A stretch of 64,000 bases of DNA from an uncultured Eubacterium sp. (GCF_934561735.1 NZ_CAKTGT010000005.1:62001-126000), one strand, 5' to 3'. Positions 19,454 to 28,350 are shown, counted from the first letter of the stretch. The notes: a model not told the origin generated them from the letters alone. Translations and numbers: made by a program.

Positions 19454-19552
19454 TTACGGCTCCGAAAAGCCTTTGCAAGCGGACGGACCGATGCAAAGGA
19501 CATATTTTGATTTAGCATAATAATGGGGTCTTGAATAATATCTCATCTTCAT
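19454..19552 (-). CDS. 32-residue Cys-containing micro-peptide at the head of an ABC exporter operon (candidate RiPP/bacteriocin/signal precursor)
   Basis: ATG 19552 with AGGAGG eight bases upstream, stop TAA at 19454-19456. N-terminal half is basic and aromatic: MKMRYYSRPHYYAKSKYV. It is followed by a short C-terminal part LCIGPSACKGFSEP, with two cysteines (20 and 26) bracketing IGPSA. A near-consensus promoter lies just upstream and a terminator just downstream; two ABC half-exporters and mltG follow. I do not recognise the family and no modifying enzyme or leader peptidase is adjacent. A disulphide or thioether loop over Cys20-Cys26 is possible. The promoter, ribosome site and position make it likely to be a real gene; the role is inference. 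Confidence 0.75.
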   Translation of the reverse strand: MKMRYYSRPHYYAKSKYVLCIGPSACKGFSEP

Positions 19553-19607
19553 TCTGTCCGCCTCCTTTCGTAAATTAAAGTAAATATTTGACAGTTAAAT
19601 TGTTATC

Positions 19608-19636
19608 ACTATAACACATTAGAATATTCGTGTCAA
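19608..19636 (-). promoter_or_regulatory. Near-consensus promoter of the micro-peptide operon
   Basis: TTGACA (19631-19636), 17-bp spacer, TATAGT (19608-19613), all on the minus strand and 56 bp from the peptide ATG. One of the best -35/-10 matches in the window. Confidence 0.85.
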
Positions 19637-19678
19637 GAAAAACTTAGAATCACCAATTCATAATTGACAGAATATTAA

Positions 19679-20590
19679 TTAAATTATCTCTTTAATTCGT
19701 TTAAACACATTTCTTGATTCGGGCAAAAATCTTAACATTTGAAAATCATGGAACATATTTTCATAATCAAAAAGATAAGTTTCAACGCCCTCGGATTTGA
19801 GTTTTTCATATGCCGTAAAGCTGTCGCTTTGTCCTAAATCGGCAGAACCGGAAACCAATATCGTTTTTGGAAAATCGGCAAAACTTCCAAAGCAAGGTGA
19901 CAAATAAGGATTGTATAAATCTTCGCCCTGTGCATAAAGCGTTATCCTATGAATTTTATCTTTAGCTTCTTCATACGAAATTCTTTTTGGAATACCGTAA
20001 AACGGGTCACGATAGCAATTTTCTTTATATGACGAACCCGAATTTGACAAATCGCCCCAAAAAGAAAACAGAATAACGGAATTTGGCAAAGGCTTTGCAT
20101 TATCCCGTAATTTCATACAAAGAGACACTGCCATATTTGCACCACAACTATCACCTATTACAACAATATCATTTGCATTTTCATTTTTAAGAACGCTCAA
20201 ATAACAATTATAAACATCATCAAGCGGTATCGGAAATCTAACATCGGGATACACTCTGTAATCAACATTATAGACGGTTGCATTATTAAATAATCTGCTG
20301 TAATAAACAGATTCTCTGCGATAAAAATCCGTAAGTTTTACCTTAAAACTACCGCCGTGAATATGAAAAATTACTCTTTTTGAAGCATTTCTGTTTGGTA
20401 TTATTTTTTCAAGATAACATTCTCCGCATTTTACTCTTTCTGTTCTGAATCCAATCGGATGAAAATGTGATTTTTTGTTGTTCGATTTATTTGCAAGAGT
20501 GGAAGAGCGTGTTGCACTTTTTTCATATTTTGAATGACAAACAAAGCACAAAACACTTGTTACAATTTTTGAAGTTAACGATTGTTTCAT
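19679..20590 (-). CDS. Alpha/beta hydrolase, HSL/esterase type
   Basis: 303 residues. Oxyanion motif HIHGGSF near residue 97, nucleophile elbow GDSCGANMA (usual GDSAG), the acid in SGSADLGQSDS and the histidine in MFHDFQ near the C-terminus. These match the hormone-sensitive-lipase family of carboxylesterases. A short hydrophobic N-terminus (SKIVTSVLCFVC) could be a weak signal or anchor. ATG 20590 overlaps the stop of the upstream kinase gene (ATGA), so the two are co-translated. Substrate unknown. Confidence 0.85.
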   Translation of the reverse strand: MKQSLTSKIVTSVLCFVCHSKYEKSATRSSTLANKSNNKKSHFHPIGFRTERVKCGECYLEKIIPNRNASKRVIFHIHGGSFKVKLTDFYRRESVYYSRLFNNATVYNVDYRVYPDVRFPIPLDDVYNCYLSVLKNENANDIVVIGDSCGANMAVSLCMKLRDNAKPLPNSVILFSFWGDLSNSGSSYKENCYRDPFYGIPKRISYEEAKDKIHRITLYAQGEDLYNPYLSPCFGSFADFPKTILVSGSADLGQSDSFTAYEKLKSEGVETYLFDYENMFHDFQMLRFLPESRNVFKRIKEII

Positions 20591-21576
20591 TTTAGTCCTC
20601 GGCTCAAAATTTTGAGAGAATTTTTATACAAAAACAAGCAAGAAAAAACATTTCTCCACCAACCAAAGTGATGCGGTGTGTATCTGTAATACTTTTCTGC
20701 TTCCTGCACCAAAGCCAAATATCCAATACCAAATGCAAAGCGAATCATTTCTTCTTTTGAACAGTTCACCATAGTTTTTGCAATTTTATTATAGGCAGAT
20801 AAAGTCGTTTCTTTTTTGTCTAACATTTTAGCAAATTCTAAATTTGCAAAGTCAAACATACAATCGCCCCAAAAACTTCTTTCGGGGTCAATAATTATTA
20901 ACTTTAAACTGTCTTTGTTTTTCACGCACAAAATATTACCATACCATAAATCGAAATTTACCATAGACGCAGGAACATTTTTTAATATATCCTTATATTT
21001 TTCTGCGTAAAACAACAACTTCTTACCTCGCTTTGTATACCTGCCTGTTCTTTCGATATCTTGAATTAAATTTTCTATCATACTTTTCAATGCAAGATAC
21101 CAATTATCATATAATTCATTTTGCAAATAGCCGAATTTATCATTTGACACCTTATGGAATTTTGCCGTTATTCTTGCAATTTCTTCGCAACACCAACGCC
21201 GTTCTTCTGTTGATAACTTGGCATTATTTAACTGTTCGCCGTCCATTCTTTCCATTATAAAATAATCCGACGGAAAAACAGTATGCGAAAAATCTTTGTA
21301 ATAAACATACGGAACTTTAACATCGGTATGTGTTCTGACTTGTGCGTACCAAAACACTTCGCCTCTCATCATATCCTGTTCATATGTGAGTATTCCTGTT
21401 TTATCAAGCGGAGAAACTTTCAACACATAATTTCCCATATCGGTAACAACATCAAAAACAGCATTATACTCACCGTCACCCAACTTACTATAGCTTTTTA
21501 CTTTGCCCAAACAAGCATTATCAAACATTACTTGAATTTGCTCTGCCGAAACATCAGGTTTTGTCCTGCTAATCAT
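20587..21576 (-). CDS. Aminoglycoside phosphotransferase/choline-kinase-fold protein
   Basis: 329 residues. Kinase-fold features: nucleotide loop LGDGEYNAVFDV, Lys in NYVLKVS, FIMERMDGEQL hinge, a catalytic loop NFDLWYGNIL (Asn replaces the His of the usual HxDxxxxN; Asp and Asn kept), and the metal Asp in IIIDPERSFWGD. Overlaps the esterase gene by four bases and is divergent from an AraC regulator across a palindromic spacer. Could modify an antibiotic or a small metabolite; sequence alone cannot tell. ATG 21576 has GAGGAGG upstream. Confidence 0.82.
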   Translation of the reverse strand: MISRTKPDVSAEQIQVMFDNACLGKVKSYSKLGDGEYNAVFDVVTDMGNYVLKVSPLDKTGILTYEQDMMRGEVFWYAQVRTHTDVKVPYVYYKDFSHTVFPSDYFIMERMDGEQLNNAKLSTEERRWCCEEIARITAKFHKVSNDKFGYLQNELYDNWYLALKSMIENLIQDIERTGRYTKRGKKLLFYAEKYKDILKNVPASMVNFDLWYGNILCVKNKDSLKLIIIDPERSFWGDCMFDFANLEFAKMLDKKETTLSAYNKIAKTMVNCSKEEMIRFAFGIGYLALVQEAEKYYRYTPHHFGWWRNVFSCLFLYKNSLKILSRGLK

Positions 21577-21628
21577 ACGAACACCTCCTCGTGTATGACT
21601 CTATGTTATCGTCCGTCACAGCACTTTA

Positions 21629-21652
21629 ATATAAATATTCCGATATTTATAT
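21629..21652. promoter_or_regulatory. Perfect inverted repeat in the divergent kinase/AraC spacer
   Basis: ATATAAATAT (21629-21638) and ATATTTATAT (21643-21652) are exact reverse complements around TCCG. Position between divergent genes fits an operator for the AraC protein, though AT-rich arms also resemble promoter DNA. Confidence 0.4.
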
Positions 21653-21706
21653 AATAATTCCTTGAATGTTTTAAAATTATATGATAATGTATAATCGGTG
21701 ATTAAA

Positions 21707-22435
21707 ATGAGCAAATATAAAATCAACATATTGGACGAAAGCCATATTTTTGAGGAGCGTGAAAACGGAATAACACATAGTCCGTATAAGGCAGAAATCG
21801 AATTCTTATCCGCTGTGAAAAAAGGCAGTCGCACAGATGTCAAAAATTTAATAAACGATATAGAAAAAAACGGCATAAACATTGGCAAAATGTCTGCTGA
21901 CGACATAAAGCAAATGCAATATTGGGCAGTTGCGGTGTTCACTTTGATGACAAGAGCGGCTATTGAAGGCGGGTTGGACGAAACGACTGCTTACAATTAT
22001 TCCGATAACTGCATTATGACTATTGACAAATTTACAAGAACAGATGAAATTGTAAGTTTTTTAATTCAAAGCAGCATAAAACTTACGGATATGGTTGCAG
22101 AAAGCAGAGAAAACAGCGTGTATCCACAGCCGATAAGAAAATGCCTGCACTACATCAACACTAATCTGCACGAAAAATTAGACATTTCAACACTTGCAAA
22201 CGAATGTGGATTATCCGACGATTATCTTTCTTTTCTGTTCAAAAAGAATTTGGGAGTAAATCTTTCAAGATACATAAGAAGTCAACGACTTCAAGCATCA
22301 AAAGAAATGCTCAAAGGCAATTATACAATATCCGACATTGCATATTATTTAGGCTTTTGTTCCGAAAGTTATTTTATATCATGCTTCAAAAAAGAATTCG
22401 GCAAAACTCCGAAAAAATTCCGAAATCAACTGTAA
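21707..22435 (+). CDS. AraC/XylS-family transcriptional regulator
   Basis: 242 residues. The C-terminal ~100 residues carry the two helix-turn-helix units of AraC proteins (LDISTLANECGLSDDYLS; YTISDIAYYLGFCSESYFI followed by CFKKEFGKTPKKFR). The N-terminal part lacks a recognisable cupin. A GTG at 21698 is in frame, but ATG 21707 has GGTGA upstream at good distance. Divergent from the kinase-esterase operon and so its likely regulator. A TATAAT lies just upstream (21690-21695) without a clear -35. Confidence 0.88.
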   Translation: MSKYKINILDESHIFEERENGITHSPYKAEIEFLSAVKKGSRTDVKNLINDIEKNGINIGKMSADDIKQMQYWAVAVFTLMTRAAIEGGLDETTAYNYSDNCIMTIDKFTRTDEIVSFLIQSSIKLTDMVAESRENSVYPQPIRKCLHYINTNLHEKLDISTLANECGLSDDYLSFLFKKNLGVNLSRYIRSQRLQASKEMLKGNYTISDIAYYLGFCSESYFISCFKKEFGKTPKKFRNQL

Positions 22436-22458
22436 TAATATTAAAATTGTTTGCAACA

Positions 22459-22493
22459 AGTCAAGACCTCCGGCTTAGCCGGAGGTCTTGACT
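22459..22493. terminator. Strong 16-bp hairpin between convergent genes
   Basis: AGTCAAGACCTCCGGC (22459-22474) and its exact reverse complement (22478-22493) close a three-base loop. It separates the plus-strand AraC gene from the minus-strand repeat protein. There is no U-tract on either side, so it may act as a transcript-end stabiliser rather than an intrinsic terminator. Confidence 0.6.
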
Positions 22494-22495
22494 AA

Positions 22496-25400
22496 TCAAA
22501 CGGATTGTCCCAATCGGATTTTTTCGGCTCTGCCATAGCGGAGCATTTGGTCAACAAGCGATTTGAGCTTAACATTATTCTTTACCGTTGAGCCCGTTGC
22601 ATAGGATTCAACACTGTATTGAAGCATATTTGACACCTGCGTACCGTTTTTAAACACAGTCAGATAAAACGGTGTTGAGAACTGATCTGCCTTGAGAACC
22701 GTGCAATCAACATAGTACGCTCTCTTATCACTTGCCGAGCCGTTTGTTTGAGTGAACCAATCCGGATGTTCGGCATAAGTAAATTCGGTATTTTGACCGT
22801 TAACAGTCCAACGGAATGTATAATCGTTTATACTTGTCGAACTTGAAATTTCAACCTTAATTCTCGGAATAACTTTGCCCTCGAGAAGCATAGAAGCCGA
22901 TTTGAAATTCACTTCATTTTTAGCAATTCCGTTAGGGTTAAGCTGATATTTTGAATTTGCAACATTGCTGTAATCCAAAGTATCGGTTGTGTGGAGCTTC
23001 TTTTGTTCGTCCGTAAGGTCCGAAGTAACAAGATTATCGGTATTGTATCCTCTGTATTTTTGGTACTCTTCGCCGTAGTAAAGGAGTTCTACAAGAAGCG
23101 ATTTGAGGTTTTGGCTTGGGGTTTTGTTAAGTTGAGTATAGCAATAATTCTTGATTGAATATGTTACCGGGTGACCCTTGCACTCGATTCCGTCGGAAGT
23201 AACACCATACGGAGTGATAGTAACCTCATCGGCAAACTTTTCCGGTGAAATCTTGTCAAAATCATAATATGTACGGTCGGTAGTTGTCTTTGCTGACGGT
23301 TCGGTCAAATCGTAGCTTTCGCCGCCGAATTCAACTCGAATAAAGCTTGATTCAAACGGTGATGTTCGGGATTTATCAATACCGATATTAAGTGTAACCG
23401 AAGCGTCAAGAACTACCGAAGCACTGTTTGCACGAAGCAAGCCTGTGCCGACAATCGTTTTTGTTTCGCTTTTGCCACATTCGGAACAAGTGCGTGTTGC
23501 CGTTCCGTCGGTGTAATCGGTTTTGGAATTATATTCCGCATCGTTGTTGTAGTGCCAATCGGACCAAATATGTGTATGAGGAGAAGCACTTACTATTTTT
23601 ACCGTATATTCGGTTTTATTGCCGTATTTTGCGAGTGTTAAATAAAAGGTTGCGTCACCTACTCCGGAAAAATAATTAATTTCATCTTCAATTTCAAGAA
23701 TTTCGTTATTTTCATCTACAAAATTTTCTCCGTCAAACTTGTAAACAATTTTTTCACCTGTTTTGTAAGTTACGGTAACAATATCACCTTCATTATACGG
23801 TGGATAATAAACCCAATCGGTTCCATTATCATCATATCCATGCGTCCATTGAACAATTTCATAAGGCTTTACAGGTGAAAGCGTTACAGATTCAACCGGA
23901 CTTTCTACAATAGTAACAGGATATTGAATAGATTTGTTATAATCATTTAATGTGATTTCAAACTTCGCATCGGAAAGATTATTCTTCTTAACTTCAAAGC
24001 CCAAATGGCTTTGTTCATTGACGTGCAATATATTTGAATTTGCATCAATAAATTCATATCGCGAAGAAGAATAGGTATAATCAACGGTTGTTCCGTCTTT
24101 ATAATTTACGGTTATAACATCGCCGTTGTTAAATTTAGGGTTATAAAACCACCAGTAATAATTATCATTTTTTTCTATATGTTGTTCATCATACAACTCA
24201 TACGGCTTTACAGGTTTAAGTTCAAACGAAGCAATCGGATTTTCTACAATTTCAACTTCAACATCTGTAGATATATTAAGTTCATCAACATTCAATTTGA
24301 AAGTTGTTTTACCCAAACCGGTAACTTTTTCATTACTTCGAAAATAAGCACGCAAACGCTCATTGTTATTAAAAAATCCCGTTCTGTCATCGTTTTCTTC
24401 ATAAACATATGTCTTTGTGGTATTATCTTTATAATTAACGGTTAATTTGTCACCTACATTAAAATCAGGACTGTGATAAACGAAATTATCACTTTCATCT
24501 TCATAATATCCATTTGTTTTTTCCATAATTTTATACGGTTTTATCGGTGACAAAGATACAGAAGCCACAGGATTTTCTATAATAGTTACCGGCACGGATG
24601 CCGTAGCAAGCAAATGGAGTTTTCCGAATGAATCATATTTAGAAAAATTTACAGTAAAAGAGGTTTCACCTGTTCCATCAAAACTAAAACTACTACTATC
24701 TAAATAATATTCGTTACCGTCATCCTCCCATGTATAAAATTCAAAAATGTCAGAACCTGAGATTTTATAGACTTTTGATGTGCCGTTTGAATAATTAACA
24801 GAAATTTTATCGCCTTCTTTGAAGTATGGCGAGTTATATCTCCATTCGCCGCCATCATCAAATCCGTGTGTTTTTTCCATAATTTCATATTTTGATGACG
24901 GAATAACACTGAATGATTTTACCGGATTTTCTACAATTTCAACTTCAACATCAGTTGATACATTATATTCCTCAAGAATCATTTTAAAGGTTGTTTTACC
25001 CAAACCGGTAACTTTTTCGTTATCTTCAAAACCAACACGCAAACGCTCACCGTTATTATAGAAATCCCATTCGTCATCGTTATATTCGAAAACATAAGTT
25101 TTTGTTGTATTATCTTTATAATTAACGATTAATTTATCACCTTCATTAAAATCAGGACCGAAATAAACGAAGCTATTGCTTTCATCGTCGTCATATCCAT
25201 TTGTTTTTTCTATAATTTCATATGGAATTATCGGTAACAAAGATATTGAAGCAATCGGATTTTCTACAATTTCAACTTCAACATCCTTAGATACATTATA
25301 TTCATCAACAGTCATTTTAAAGGTTGTTTTACCCAAGCCGGTAACTTTTTCGTTATCTTCAAAATAAGCACACAAACGCTCACCGTTATTATAAAATCCC

Positions 25401-26380
25401 GATCTGCCATTGTTATCTTTATAAACATAGGTTTTTGTTGTATTATCTATATATTTAACGATTAATTTGTCACCTACATTAAAATCAGGACCATAATAAA
25501 CGAAATTATTACTTTCTCCTTCATAATACCCATTTGTTTTTTCTATAATTTTATACGGTTTTATCGGTGAAAAGAATACAGAAGCCACAGTATTTTCTAT
25601 AATAGTCACCGGCACGGATGTCGTAGCAAGCAATTTATTATTACCGTTTGGTTCATTTTTTTCATAAAGACTTACGGTAAAAGAAGTTTCACCTGTTCCG
25701 TTAAAGCTAAAATTATTTTCTTCTAAAACATATACATCTTTACCGACTTCATCATCATATATATAAAAGGTAGAACTGTCTGAACCCGAAATGCCATAGA
25801 CTTTTGATGTACCGTTTGAATAATTAACAGAAATTTTATCGCCTTCTTTGAAGTATGGCGAGTTATATCTCCATTCGCCGCCATTATCATATCCATGTGT
25901 TTTTTCCATAATTTCATATTTTGATGACGGAATAACACTGAATGATTTTACCGGATTTTCTACAATCTTGACAGGAATTGCAAGATCATAATTGTAATCT
26001 TGAAGTAAAATATAAGCAGTTGTTTCACCCAATCCGTCAAAATAGAAACTATAATAGCTTAAATTCAGATAAGAATAATCGGAATTACAGAAACCAACAT
26101 ATTCATATGTATATGTATCAGTTGTACCGTCGCTGAACTCAATATTTATCGCATCGCCATCACTAAAATCATGGGGTGCCCAATAATAACCTTTTCCGGT
26201 TGTTTTATCATAACCCCCGTATGCGCCTTCATAAATTTCGCAAACAGTTGACGAAACAAAAGTTGCCGACTTAATCTGCTTTGATGAGCTTTCATCAGAC
26301 GCAAGTGCAGACAAATTAACGCTTGACAAAACGCTTAAAAGCATAACAATCGACATAATTAAGCTAACAATTTTTTTCAT
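22496..26380 (-). CDS. Large secreted protein of eight tandem beta-type modules
   Basis: 1294 residues. Signal peptide MKKIVSLIMSIVMLLSVLSS to about residue 28. Then eight modules of 105-122 residues starting near 38, 144, 266, 376, 487, 605, 716 and 829. Each has the pattern P.KPYEI.EKT.GY...., [FW]..GD.I.V.Y.[DN]GT....Y, and a closing V.IVENP. Modules 2-3 and 5-6 are nearly identical pairs, showing an internal duplication of about 1.03 kb. A CSECGK knuckle lies at 965-970; the remaining ~320 residues are unrecognised. No sortase motif or transmembrane tail is seen. Probably a surface or secreted adhesin-like protein; function unknown. Confidence 0.85.
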   Translation of the reverse strand: MKKIVSLIMSIVMLLSVLSSVNLSALASDESSSKQIKSATFVSSTVCEIYEGAYGGYDKTTGKGYYWAPHDFSDGDAINIEFSDGTTDTYTYEYVGFCNSDYSYLNLSYYSFYFDGLGETTAYILLQDYNYDLAIPVKIVENPVKSFSVIPSSKYEIMEKTHGYDNGGEWRYNSPYFKEGDKISVNYSNGTSKVYGISGSDSSTFYIYDDEVGKDVYVLEENNFSFNGTGETSFTVSLYEKNEPNGNNKLLATTSVPVTIIENTVASVFFSPIKPYKIIEKTNGYYEGESNNFVYYGPDFNVGDKLIVKYIDNTTKTYVYKDNNGRSGFYNNGERLCAYFEDNEKVTGLGKTTFKMTVDEYNVSKDVEVEIVENPIASISLLPIIPYEIIEKTNGYDDDESNSFVYFGPDFNEGDKLIVNYKDNTTKTYVFEYNDDEWDFYNNGERLRVGFEDNEKVTGLGKTTFKMILEEYNVSTDVEVEIVENPVKSFSVIPSSKYEIMEKTHGFDDGGEWRYNSPYFKEGDKISVNYSNGTSKVYKISGSDIFEFYTWEDDGNEYYLDSSSFSFDGTGETSFTVNFSKYDSFGKLHLLATASVPVTIIENPVASVSLSPIKPYKIMEKTNGYYEDESDNFVYHSPDFNVGDKLTVNYKDNTTKTYVYEENDDRTGFFNNNERLRAYFRSNEKVTGLGKTTFKLNVDELNISTDVEVEIVENPIASFELKPVKPYELYDEQHIEKNDNYYWWFYNPKFNNGDVITVNYKDGTTVDYTYSSSRYEFIDANSNILHVNEQSHLGFEVKKNNLSDAKFEITLNDYNKSIQYPVTIVESPVESVTLSPVKPYEIVQWTHGYDDNGTDWVYYPPYNEGDIVTVTYKTGEKIVYKFDGENFVDENNEILEIEDEINYFSGVGDATFYLTLAKYGNKTEYTVKIVSASPHTHIWSDWHYNNDAEYNSKTDYTDGTATRTCSECGKSETKTIVGTGLLRANSASVVLDASVTLNIGIDKSRTSPFESSFIRVEFGGESYDLTEPSAKTTTDRTYYDFDKISPEKFADEVTITPYGVTSDGIECKGHPVTYSIKNYCYTQLNKTPSQNLKSLLVELLYYGEEYQKYRGYNTDNLVTSDLTDEQKKLHTTDTLDYSNVANSKYQLNPNGIAKNEVNFKSASMLLEGKVIPRIKVEISSSTSINDYTFRWTVNGQNTEFTYAEHPDWFTQTNGSASDKRAYYVDCTVLKADQFSTPFYLTVFKNGTQVSNMLQYSVESYATGSTVKNNVKLKSLVDQMLRYGRAEKIRLGQSV

Positions 26381-26413
26381 ATCGTTTCTCCTAAAATAAA
26401 AATTAACAAAAAA

Positions 26414-26442
26414 AGTATATCATCGTGCACAAATTATGTCAA
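26414..26442 (-). promoter_or_regulatory. Promoter of the large repeat protein
   Basis: Minus strand: TTGACA (26437-26442), 17-bp spacer, TATACT (26414-26419), 34 bp before the ATG at 26380. Confidence 0.8.
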
Positions 26443-26510
26443 TAAAAAGCTTGCAACAAACAACTTTTGCATTGTGTATGATAAAATAAAGTCACCGACT
26501 CACAAAGACG

Positions 26511-26580
26511 CCGTGTTAATACTCCGACAGAGTACAATTTAAAAGAAAGTCCCTATGGTGAACCGAAATTCATCATAGGG
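26511..26580 (-). terminator. Terminator within a duplicated 70-bp 3' repeat (copy 1)
   Basis: On the minus strand, CCCTATG and CATAGGG pair (loop over 26560-26573), followed by a U-rich stretch and a TACTC/GAGTA inverted repeat. The 39 bp at 26521-26559 recur exactly at 27192-27230. It lies 16 bp after the stop of the zinc-ribbon gene at 26597. Confidence 0.75.
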
Positions 26581-26596
26581 GTTGTTTATTACCAAA

Positions 26597-27130
26597 TTAT
26601 ATTTTTTTAGAAATCAATTGTCCACATTTTAGGCACCGATTGATACTTTTACTTTGAATATTGCCGCAATTAGGACAAAGATGTTCATTCTCATTTGGTA
26701 TTCTGTCTTTTAAGTTTTCGCTAAATTGTTCAACTACCTTATTATCCAAAGCATTTGAACAGGAAGCACAATAATCACCGTCACCCGAAAAAGGCTTTCC
26801 GCATTTTACGCAATACTTTTTGATATTTTTATCTGCGGAATGCTGCTTATTTGACGGATTTGATATATCTTCCATATCAGATTTATAATCAAGTTTTCTC
26901 ATTTTATCTTCAATAGAAAAAATGCTTTCGGCAACTTCAACAAACATCATAACAAGAGGCATAAAAACAGCAATTACAAGAACGCCCGCAAAAAGTATGC
27001 CGATAAACGCCAAAAAACCGCCAAAGCCTTCTATTTCGGAGCTTGCAATTATCGCTCCTATAAAGGAAGCTAAAATCGCAACAGCCGAAAAAAGTATAGT
27101 GATTGTTTTTACAATTTTTGTCCAAATCAT
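26597..27130 (-). CDS. Membrane protein with two C-terminal zinc ribbons
   Basis: 177 residues. Two hydrophobic helices in the first 75 residues (ITILFSAVAILASFIGAII; FIGILFAGVLVIAVFMPLV), a charged linker, then CVKCGKPFSGDGDYCASC and CPNCGNIQSKSINRCLKC, each a four-cysteine zinc ribbon. ATG 27130 with AAGGAG eight bases upstream is chosen over the open frame to 27208. Function unknown; such proteins are common in Clostridia. It ends in the repeated terminator shared with the downstream surface-protein gene. Confidence 0.8.
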   Translation of the reverse strand: MIWTKIVKTITILFSAVAILASFIGAIIASSEIEGFGGFLAFIGILFAGVLVIAVFMPLVMMFVEVAESIFSIEDKMRKLDYKSDMEDISNPSNKQHSADKNIKKYCVKCGKPFSGDGDYCASCSNALDNKVVEQFSENLKDRIPNENEHLCPNCGNIQSKSINRCLKCGQLISKKI

Positions 27131-27181
27131 TGTCAGTTCTCCTTTTATTATCATTAATAAAAGACTATCAAATTCAAAACA

Positions 27182-27251
27182 CCGTGTCAATACTCCGACA
27201 GAGTACAATTTAAAAGAAAGTCCCTATGGTAAAAACGAATTCACCATAGGG
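27182..27251 (-). terminator. Terminator within a duplicated 70-bp 3' repeat (copy 2)
   Basis: Same element as at 26511-26580: CCCTATGGT pairs with ACCATAGGG, then the shared U-rich tail and TACTC/GAGTA dyad. It begins five bases after the stop of the gene at 27257. Confidence 0.75.
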
Positions 27252-27256
27252 TGTTT

Positions 27257-28288
27257 TTACTTTGTCTTTACACTTTTAACCTTTGACCATTTTGAATAAA
27301 CATACTTGCCCTTAACTTTTTTAAACGAACGAATACGGACATAGTATTTTTTCTTTGATTTTAATTTTTTAAGCGTACTTTGGTATGCAGTCGGGCTGTT
27401 AATCATTCCGTTGTAATATTTCTTTGTAAATTTTTTATTTGTTGAAAACTGAATATGATAACCCGATGCACCGCTGACGGTTGTCCATGAAACAACTATG
27501 CTCTTTTTCTTTCCCTTGATACTTTTAATTGTAGGATATTTTGTCTTTTTTACCGTTTTCTTTGTTGTATTATTTTTAACGGTAGTTGCCGAGCTGTTAT
27601 TTGACGGTAAGGTTGTATTAGGCTCATCGATTGCAAAATGAATGTTAGCATTTAACAACGGGCCATTACCTTTGTCGATTTTAATCTTATTCCATTGTGA
27701 TTTTGAGCCGGAATAATAAACATCTTTGAGTGAATTATCTTCGGCAAACGAACGAAAGCCTATAAATGTAACACTTGCGGGAATACTGACGCTCTCAAGT
27801 TTTGGGCAATTTTCAAAAGCACTGTCGCAAATCATTTCAACTCCGCTCGGAACAGAGATACTTGTTAACGAAGTACAACCAATAAATTCATATTTTTGAA
27901 TATATCTTATACTCGGAAGAGAAATACTCTTTAAAGAAGTACAGCCGGAAAAAACGCCGTAATCCATATATGTAACACTGCTTGGAACAGAAACATCGGT
28001 AAGCGAAGTGAAATCGGTAAAAAGATAATTACTGAGTGATGTTATGCCGTAGCCTATATTTAAGGTTTTGACATCTTGCTTAAAAGAATCCCACTGAAGT
28101 TCGGAAGCAAATTCCGTTTCACCGGAGCCTGAAAGCGAAAGTGTTTTACTTGACTTGTCATAATTCCAAGTTATATTCGGACCGCATTGACCGGAAGTTG
28201 CAGTTGCCGCATACGCAGTCAAATTAAATCCCGACATTACGCCGACAAGCATTACAAACGACATCAATAAACTAATAATTTTTTTCAT
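27257..28288 (-). CDS. Secreted BspA-type LRR protein with fibronectin-III-like C-terminus
   Basis: 343 residues. Signal peptide MKKIISLLMSFVMLVGVMSG to AYAA, closely similar to that of the large repeat protein. LRR_5 repeats fill about 75-195 (LTDVSVPSSVTYMDYGVFSG, LTSISVPSGVEMICDSAFEN). A Thr/Lys-rich linker leads to a fibronectin-III-like domain (VVSWTTVSGASGYHIQFSTN, KYYVRIRSFKKV, YSKWSKVKSVKT). No sortase signal. ATG 28288 has GGAGATG upstream. Probable surface-binding protein. Confidence 0.85.
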   Translation of the reverse strand: MKKIISLLMSFVMLVGVMSGFNLTAYAATATSGQCGPNITWNYDKSSKTLSLSGSGETEFASELQWDSFKQDVKTLNIGYGITSLSNYLFTDFTSLTDVSVPSSVTYMDYGVFSGCTSLKSISLPSIRYIQKYEFIGCTSLTSISVPSGVEMICDSAFENCPKLESVSIPASVTFIGFRSFAEDNSLKDVYYSGSKSQWNKIKIDKGNGPLLNANIHFAIDEPNTTLPSNNSSATTVKNNTTKKTVKKTKYPTIKSIKGKKKSIVVSWTTVSGASGYHIQFSTNKKFTKKYYNGMINSPTAYQSTLKKLKSKKKYYVRIRSFKKVKGKYVYSKWSKVKSVKTK

Positions 28289-28350
28289 ATTTACATCTCC
28301 TTTGATAATACAATTAATATTTTTGCACAGAAAGAAGAAAATTACAATAT

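Noticed and set aside
22496..26380. CRISPR array or tandem DNA repeat
   Set aside because: The periodicity comes from coding modules of 105-122 residues with diverged copies, not short exact repeats with unique spacers. No cas genes or arrays are seen anywhere in the window.
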